From: Endocalyx cinctus
Lineage: Eukaryota; Ascomycota; Sordariomycetes; Amphisphaeriales; Apiosporaceae
Length of the DNA: 64,000 bases
Assembly (NCBI GenBank): GCA_001600455.1
Contig: BCKC01000007.1
Location: 487,394 to 551,393 of the forward strand
Direction: 5' to 3'
Shown: piece by piece, positions 58,584 through 64,000 of the stretch
Layout: every line of letters starts with the position of its first letter
How positions within the stretch are numbered: position 1 is the stretch's first letter
Notes under the pieces: generated by a model
Seen by the model: the letters and a program-made list of their open reading frames with translations, nothing else
Database searches by the model: none
What the model was told of the DNA's origin: nothing
Translations under genes and position numbers: made by a program

Positions 58584-59281
58584 CCTTACCATCTATTTAT
58601 TATATCCATCACATCTACACATATTCATACTCGAATCTGTCGTTGTTACCCCCGCCATGTTAATATAATTAATAAGACCTAATAAATATGCGTACCGTGT
58701 CTCCGTGCGTACCACGAGTGTGCCTGCTCATACAGTTCCGATGTTGAACGGCTGCTGACCAAATAGCGAGGGCCGGATCAAAAGCTCCGCTTCCTACCGG
58801 TGAACCGCGTAGTCAATAAATGTAATAGGGGAGTCCAGGAAGTTTCGATGCCGGTGGATTTGCCACCAATAACAGCAGAAAAGAGAACAATCCATGACGT
58901 ACTTAATAGAGGAGGGCTCAATACGTAGGATTGACAATTTCTAATCGTCATGTTAGCGTCATGCACGCCGATGAAAACATCTTGTTACCAAATACATTGA
59001 CAACCCTATAGAATTCTTGAGATATCTAGCTAACATCGGCAATACACACAATATGGGCATATTTGTATATCTATAAATATATCTAAGATTTCCCCGTCAC
59101 TACTAGCCTACCCAGTTCTCGGATACATGTGTATTGTAGCAAAAGGTCTGCTTAGGAAATCGCAAGTTTAGATTTCTTCAATTGGCTTCATCTTTACAAC
59201 TCCGTTACAAGTACTTTACAGTATTCATATGTGTTACTCTTCGTAGCCGTAAGAAATAGAAGACTACGCTATTCTCTCGCC
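58584..59281. other. Intergenic region
   Basis: 698 bp between the secreted-protein gene and the alcohol dehydrogenase gene; nothing specific is seen. Confidence 0.5.
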
Positions 59282-60918
59282 ATGGCGGTTTCACAAGCGG
59301 CCAACCTGGTCGAGAAAGTTATGGGTCATGATAACTCTTCCGTAACCCTACAAGATGTCGCGAATTACGAGGGTACGGCAGGCGATGATAAAAAAAATAC
59401 GATGAAGGCTCTATGCTGGATGGGAAAGAACACGGTTCAAGTCCTCGACGTTCCAAGGCCCAAGATCTTAGAACCGAGTGATGTGATACTAAAAGTTACC
59501 GGTAGTACAGTCTGTGGAAGTGACCTGCATTTACTTCATGGTCAGTACAACCTATACCGAGTCATTCCATGCCCCTCCTCCTGTGGGAGGCTTCATGTAG
59601 TTAACCTTATATCGTGAAATCATGCAGGGGCGGTGGTACAGCTTAGTAAAGGAGATATCTTAGGCCACGAATTCTGTGGCATCGTGGACGAGATCGGGTC
59701 CGCCGTCACCAAAGTGCAGAAGGGAAAGCGCTATGTCGCTTCGTTTCAAATTGCCTGCGGCGATTGCTTCTTCTGCAAGCAAAAACTATCGTCGCAATGC
59801 GAGAAGACGAACGCCAACTCGACCGAACGCGCCATGTACGGCGGCCAGACCGCAGGTATGTTCGGCTACTCCCACTTCACCGGCGGGTTTGCCGGCGGTC
59901 AGGCCGAATACGTCCGGGTTCCCTTGGGCGACGTGAACCTGCTGGAGATTCCGGATGACGTCCCAGACGAGAAGGCGCTATATCTCAGCGACGTGCTGGC
60001 TACGAGCTACAATGCTGTTCATGATACGGCCGTATATCCCGGTGACCAAGTTGCCATCTTTGGCGTCGGGCCTATCGGTCAGATGGCCGGCGTATTCGCA
60101 ATTGACGCGGGTGCCACCAAAGTCATTTTCGTCGACACGGAGCCGAGACTCACGTTCGTCAAGGAACGCTGGCCTGCCGCGCACGCAGATAAGCTGGAGC
60201 TGGTAGACTTCAAGGCCCTCTCGTTCGGTGTCACGAATAAGCCGACCGTGGTTTCTAGACTGAAGGAGCTCTGCGGTGGGAGAGGACCAGATGCCGCTAT
60301 CGAGGTGAGATTGGCCACCGGCACCCCGTGCGGCACTCGAGAATTCACCTGCCGCTGGTATTAAATTCCTGATTACTGACGCTACAGCTAGTGCGTCGCT
60401 GGTGAATATGCAAAAGGATGGATGCATTGGCTCGAGATGATGGTGGGTGCCGAGACGGACACCAGCGAGATCATCAATGAGATGATAGAGTCTGTTCGAA
60501 ACTTCGGCCGCGTTGGTATAACGGGCGTCTACGTCGGCTACGTAAGTCACCCCCGTCATTACTACGGCCCATTAACATAAGAGACGTGGTATAATAATTA
60601 GTATAACAAGATCAAGAGCACTGATAGATGTATACACAGACAAACCACTTCAACATCGGCTCTTTGATGGAAAGGGGCATTCGTTTGATTGGAAATGGGC
60701 AAGCGCCAGTACATAAATACTGGGATGACTTGCTGGAAAAGATCAGGAAGGGTGAGCTTGATCCCTTGCAGATGGTCTCGCATCGTGTCAGCGTGGAAGA
60801 CCTGGATAAGGTGTATTATAAATTCGAGAAGAGGGATGATGGCATGCAGAAGGTGTATGTCGAGACGAAATTCTCGTCGCCACCTTGTGCGAATAGTCCG
60901 CAGCTGACTAGATATTGA
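59282..60918 (+). CDS. Zinc-dependent alcohol dehydrogenase, formaldehyde-dehydrogenase-like (MDR family)
   Basis: Exons 59282-59540, 59628-60304, 60392-60541 and 60640-60918 give 454 residues. A short N-terminal extension (about 38 residues) precedes MKALCWMGKNTVQVLDVP. Catalytic zinc ligands appear in VCGSDLHLLHG and ILGHEFCG, structural-zinc cysteines in CGDCFFCKQKLSSQC, and the nucleotide-binding loop as FGVGPIGQMAGVFA followed by Asp (IFVD), favouring NAD. GGQAEYVRVP and the long insert resemble the glutathione-independent formaldehyde dehydrogenase/threonine-dehydrogenase-like branch. The substrate is unknown. Because the rhamnose route releases L-lactaldehyde, a role in reducing it is conceivable but unproven. 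It is the last gene before the A+T-rich block. Confidence 0.88.
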
Positions 60919-61483
60919 CGAGAGTATACACGTTACCTACGGGGTGAATAATAAAGTATAGATAGTATAAGTTTTACCTATACTACATACTGTACAAATC
61001 AGATAAATATATAATTGATTTTATAACGACCAAGGAGTAATTGTCGTAAATTGTACGTAACCCGTATATACACACTTGTATTTATAATTTAGCTATAAGA
61101 ATCTTACAAATCACACAACAAGATAAGAGCCGTGTAAGAATGGTGTGTGGGGAGTACTCATAGGCCCTGGCCCCTGATAAATCAATCACCACCGTCCTTC
61201 GGGATAGGAGACTGTATAAAAAGTCAAATTTACTGAATGGTATAAAGTCTATCTTGGTCGTTGAGATGGTGTTATATGAATAACCGGCGAGTGACTTGGA
61301 TGGTCTACAAGTCTACGAACATCCGCTACTGGTTACATTTAAGTTGCCATGTCCACGCTGGCCTTGTCAGGGTTTGCGAAGGATGCTTAGGAGCTGACTC
61401 TTGATTATTTTAGGGATATTAGGCCTTGATTTTTTTGGGGTATATAATACAAAGTAGTATGGGTGTGAAAGATGATGTATTGG
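60919..61483. other. Transition region downstream of the alcohol dehydrogenase gene
   Basis: 3' flank of the dehydrogenase gene with ordinary base composition. The word TAGTATGGGT first appears here (about 61454) and is repeated in the hairpin region that follows. Confidence 0.45.
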
Positions 61484-61510
61484 TAGCTTGGAAGCGGAGC
61501 TTCCAAGCTA
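61484..61510. repeat. Perfect hairpin, 12-bp arms, GGA loop
   Basis: TAGCTTGGAAGC and its exact reverse complement are separated by GGA. Confidence 0.9.
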
Positions 61511-61527
61511 GCTATATATCTATCTAG

Positions 61528-61566
61528 TACAGTATGTAGTATGGGTGGAACCCATACTACACTGTA
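61528..61566. repeat. Hairpin, 17-bp stem with a 2-nt bulge, GGA loop
   Basis: TACAGT(AT)GTAGTATGGGT pairs with ACCCATACTACACTGTA around GGA. The inner 11 bp are perfect. The loop is the same as in the preceding hairpin. Confidence 0.88.
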
Positions 61567-61599
61567 TCAGTATAGGTACGAGTGTAGGGTACGTTATAA

Positions 61600-64000
61600 A
61601 ATAATACTTATATACTTTATATAATAAATTATACGTAATACGTAAGTATTATTTTTGTACTAAATCACGAATTATACTTAAATAATTTATCGTTTTTTAA
61701 TTTATTTTTTTTAATTAAAAAAATTTATAATTTATTATTAATAAGGTTAAAAATTAATATTATTAATTTAATATTTATTAATATTAATATTAATAATATA
61801 ATATAATATAAGTAAAATTTATATTATATATTATATTAAATAAATATATAATTAGCTTAAAAGTTTTATTTTTAAGTTATTAATATATTATTTTTTTATA
61901 TTTATTAATACGAAGTATTGAAGGTAAACGAGAAAATATACGAAGTAACGAGTGATTAATTAAAGAAAAAAAGTATATATAACTTAAGGCTATATGTATA
62001 TTTAACTAAGTACTAAAACTAAGTAGGTGCACGAGTTATAAGTCGTGCACTAAGGTTACTACTACGTAGTTACCCCACTTATTTATATATATAAGTGGGC
62101 CGCGGCCTTACGTATTACTTATATTACTTTATATTAATTAAATTAATATAATAATTAATAATATTAATATTAATTTAGTAGAGTTAAAAATTAATTATAC
62201 TAAAGTTTAATTTTAATATTTTTAAAAATTATATAAATAAATAATATTTATATATTTTTATTTTATATAATTTAATTTATTATAAAAGATTTATTTTTTA
62301 ATTTATTATTAATTTTTTAAAATTTTAATTTAGTATAAAGTTATATTAATATTAAAATAAAATATTAAAGTTATATAATTATTAATTAAAAATCGGGGAT
62401 TTATTTATATATAAAAAGTTATATATTTTTAAAAATAAAATTAATTAAGTTACAAAACTATATAATTAAAATATTTTTTATATTTTTATTTATATATAAT
62501 AATATTAATTAAAATAAAATATTAAAATTATATTAAAATATATTAAAATATTAATTTTTTATATTAATTTTTAATTTTATAATTTAATAATTATTAATAT
62601 TAAAAAAATATTAATTTAATATAAAGTTATTAGGTTATAAAATAAGGACGCTAGGAAAGTTTATAGGTAAAATTATAACTTGACTAATCCTTAAGGAATA
62701 TAAAATTATTATTAGGCCTTTTACTAATATATATTATATTAATATCAGGCCTTATTCGTGCCCGATTATAATTATAAAATATATAACTTTTAATTACTTA
62801 ATAAACTTGCTAAACTCCTAGTTACCTAACCGGAGTACGGCTAATAGCCGGTTATTAAACTAAGTCTTAACTCCCAACCTTATAATTACCTCTTTTTTTC
62901 CAGAAGGTTATCCTTAGCTATAAACGTTATTTTTTTTCGCTACCCTGGTAATATGATATACATTTATTAATACTTTATATTATAATAAAGGAAAATCTTC
63001 AGGAATAAAAACCTTATTAATATTAACCTAGGTTATATATAATAATTATATAATTTTAGGCCTTTTTGGGGTATTAGTGAAAAAATTATCGCGAGATAAC
63101 TCCGTTATTATACTAATAATAACTTTTAATAAAATTTCTTAATATTTTTCCCCTATAATTTATAGTTTATTAATATTATAAAATTATTATAAATAATATT
63201 AATAAAATTATAACCCATATTCGGAATAATTATTAATAACTTAACCCCACTTTCTTAAGTATAAATAAAGGTTTTTTTTTACCTTAAAATTTTAAAATTT
63301 TTATCTTTTTTTTTATATTTTCCTCCTTTTTTTATATTATTTCCCGCTAATTTTTTATCCTAATTCTCCATTTTACACCTATTTTGTGCCCTCTTTTTAC
63401 TAAAAAATAATAATACCTTCGTAAAATTTTCCTTAAAAAGGTCCCGCCTTTATAAAAAACTAAGATTTTTGCCTAACATTTCTCACCACCCCTTGTACCC
63501 CAAAATAATATAAACGTTAAACCCGTTACGTACGTAACTAAAAAATATAATTATTATAATATTAATTTTACTACTAACCTCCTAAGTACTTACTGTTACT
63601 ATTTTATTATAATAAAGGTAACTTACCAACTTTAATATAACCTTCCCATAGTTATTTTTTATACCTTCCAGGATATTTTTGTAAGTTTTTATACGAAATA
63701 TAAAAAATATAAAACAATTTATATTCTAATAAATACCTTTTTTAGATTTCTTAATTTGGGTTAAGGCTAAACATTAATTTTATTGTTTTAAATTCTAATA
63801 ATATTTTATTTTAACCTAATTTATTTCTTATTCCTTTTAAATATAATTAGGAAATAATTTAAACCTAAGGAGGATAGTCTAATAAATTTTACACCTTTTT
63901 GAAAATATGCCAGGATTTTACTATAATTTAGCTTTATTTACTATCCGCCTTTTATTATTTTATAATAATTTACCGCTCTTTTTAAGGTTTTATTAGTATT
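61600..64000. other. A+T-rich, TpA-rich RIP-like block
   Basis: Composition changes abruptly to very high A+T (by eye over 85% in 62110-62640, somewhat lower after 62640), with ATTAATATTAATA-type words and few CpA or CpG. No open frame of meaningful length is seen on either strand. This is the signature of RIP-mutated repeats in filamentous ascomycetes. Short conserved-looking islands with G+C after 62640 may be traces of a transposon, but I could not read any transposase or reverse transcriptase. The block continues past the window end. Confidence 0.75.
61635..62118. mobile_element. Possible decayed short element bounded by inverted repeats
   Basis: GTAATACGTAAG (61635-61646) and its reverse complement CTTACGTATTAC (62107-62118) bracket about 480 bp of A+T-rich DNA. 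Near the right end lie further palindromes: GTGCACGA/TCGTGCAC (62027-62050), ACTACGTAGT (62060-62069), CCCACTTAT/ATAAGTGGG (62074-62099) and GGCCGCGGCC (62098-62107). There is no coding potential. A MITE-like remnant or an end of a larger dead element is inferred; no target-site duplication was established. Confidence 0.35.

Noticed and set aside
61185..61215. GTCCTTCGGGA resembling the 5' end of U6 snRNA
   Set aside because: The conserved ACAGAGA and AGC segments of U6 do not follow.
62640..64000. Possible reverse transcriptase or integrase traces in the A+T-rich block
   Set aside because: Both strands were read by eye; no conserved motif could be recognised through the stops, so no element type is assigned.

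Overview
The window is nuclear DNA of a filamentous ascomycete (Pezizomycotina, most likely Sordariomycetes; Xylariales is a guess from general gene style). The evidence is short GT-AG introns of about 48-280 bp with CTAAC-like branch sites, a CFEM-domain membrane protein, a Zn(II)2Cys6 regulator, fungal-type gene families, and a very A+T-rich, TpA-rich terminal block of the kind left by repeat-induced point mutation (RIP). I assembled multi-exon genes by hand from splice signals and reading-phase agreement. Exon coordinates are predictions without transcript support.

Layout. 0.2-3.4 kb: a 1075-residue fusion of an isochorismatase-like domain, an AlkB-type 2OG-Fe(II) dioxygenase and a GST-like domain. 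4.1-5.4 kb (-): a Gln-rich regulator with a FAR1/WRKY-GCM1 type zinc domain and an AT-hook. 6.2-10.4 kb: a compact housekeeping block with an XRCC2-like RAD51 paralog (-), SOM1 (+, its start codon only 50 bp from that of XRCC2), COX7A/Cox9 (-) and mitoribosomal uL22m (+). 10.4-14.4 kb is gene-poor. 14.4-15.5 kb: CFEM protein with one membrane segment. 17.7-20.9 kb: Prp24/SART3-type splicing factor. 22.0-26.9 kb (-): seven-exon DExH helicase of the YLR419W/DHX29/DHX57 type, divergent from GCN1 (27.9-36.2 kb, +). 36.75-37.8 kb: ribosomal protein eL19, whose start codon is split by an intron. 39.7-41.5 kb: mitochondrial-type serine hydroxymethyltransferase. 41.5-46.8 kb is a 5.3-kb gene desert. 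46.8-48.2 kb: a CECR5/YKR070W-type HAD protein.

49.1-57.4 kb holds what looks like part of an L-rhamnose catabolic cluster: L-rhamnose 1-dehydrogenase (-), L-rhamnonate dehydratase (+) and a Zn(II)2Cys6 regulator (+). A small secreted protein and a zinc alcohol dehydrogenase follow (58.0-60.9 kb). The first two enzymes carry out oxidation and dehydration steps of the non-phosphorylated fungal route. The lactonase and aldolase are not in the window. From about 61.5 kb the sequence turns into a gene-free A+T-rich block that starts with a cluster of perfect hairpins, probably a decayed mobile element.

Intergenic DNA repeatedly carries TACCTAGGTA-like words. I found no rRNA, tRNA, CRISPR array or telomere repeat. 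No wholly new system stands out. The strongest leads are the three-domain fusion with a missing nucleophile, the Walker-A-less XRCC2-like gene packed against SOM1, the rhamnose cluster next to a RIP-like block, and the hairpin cluster at the edge of that block.
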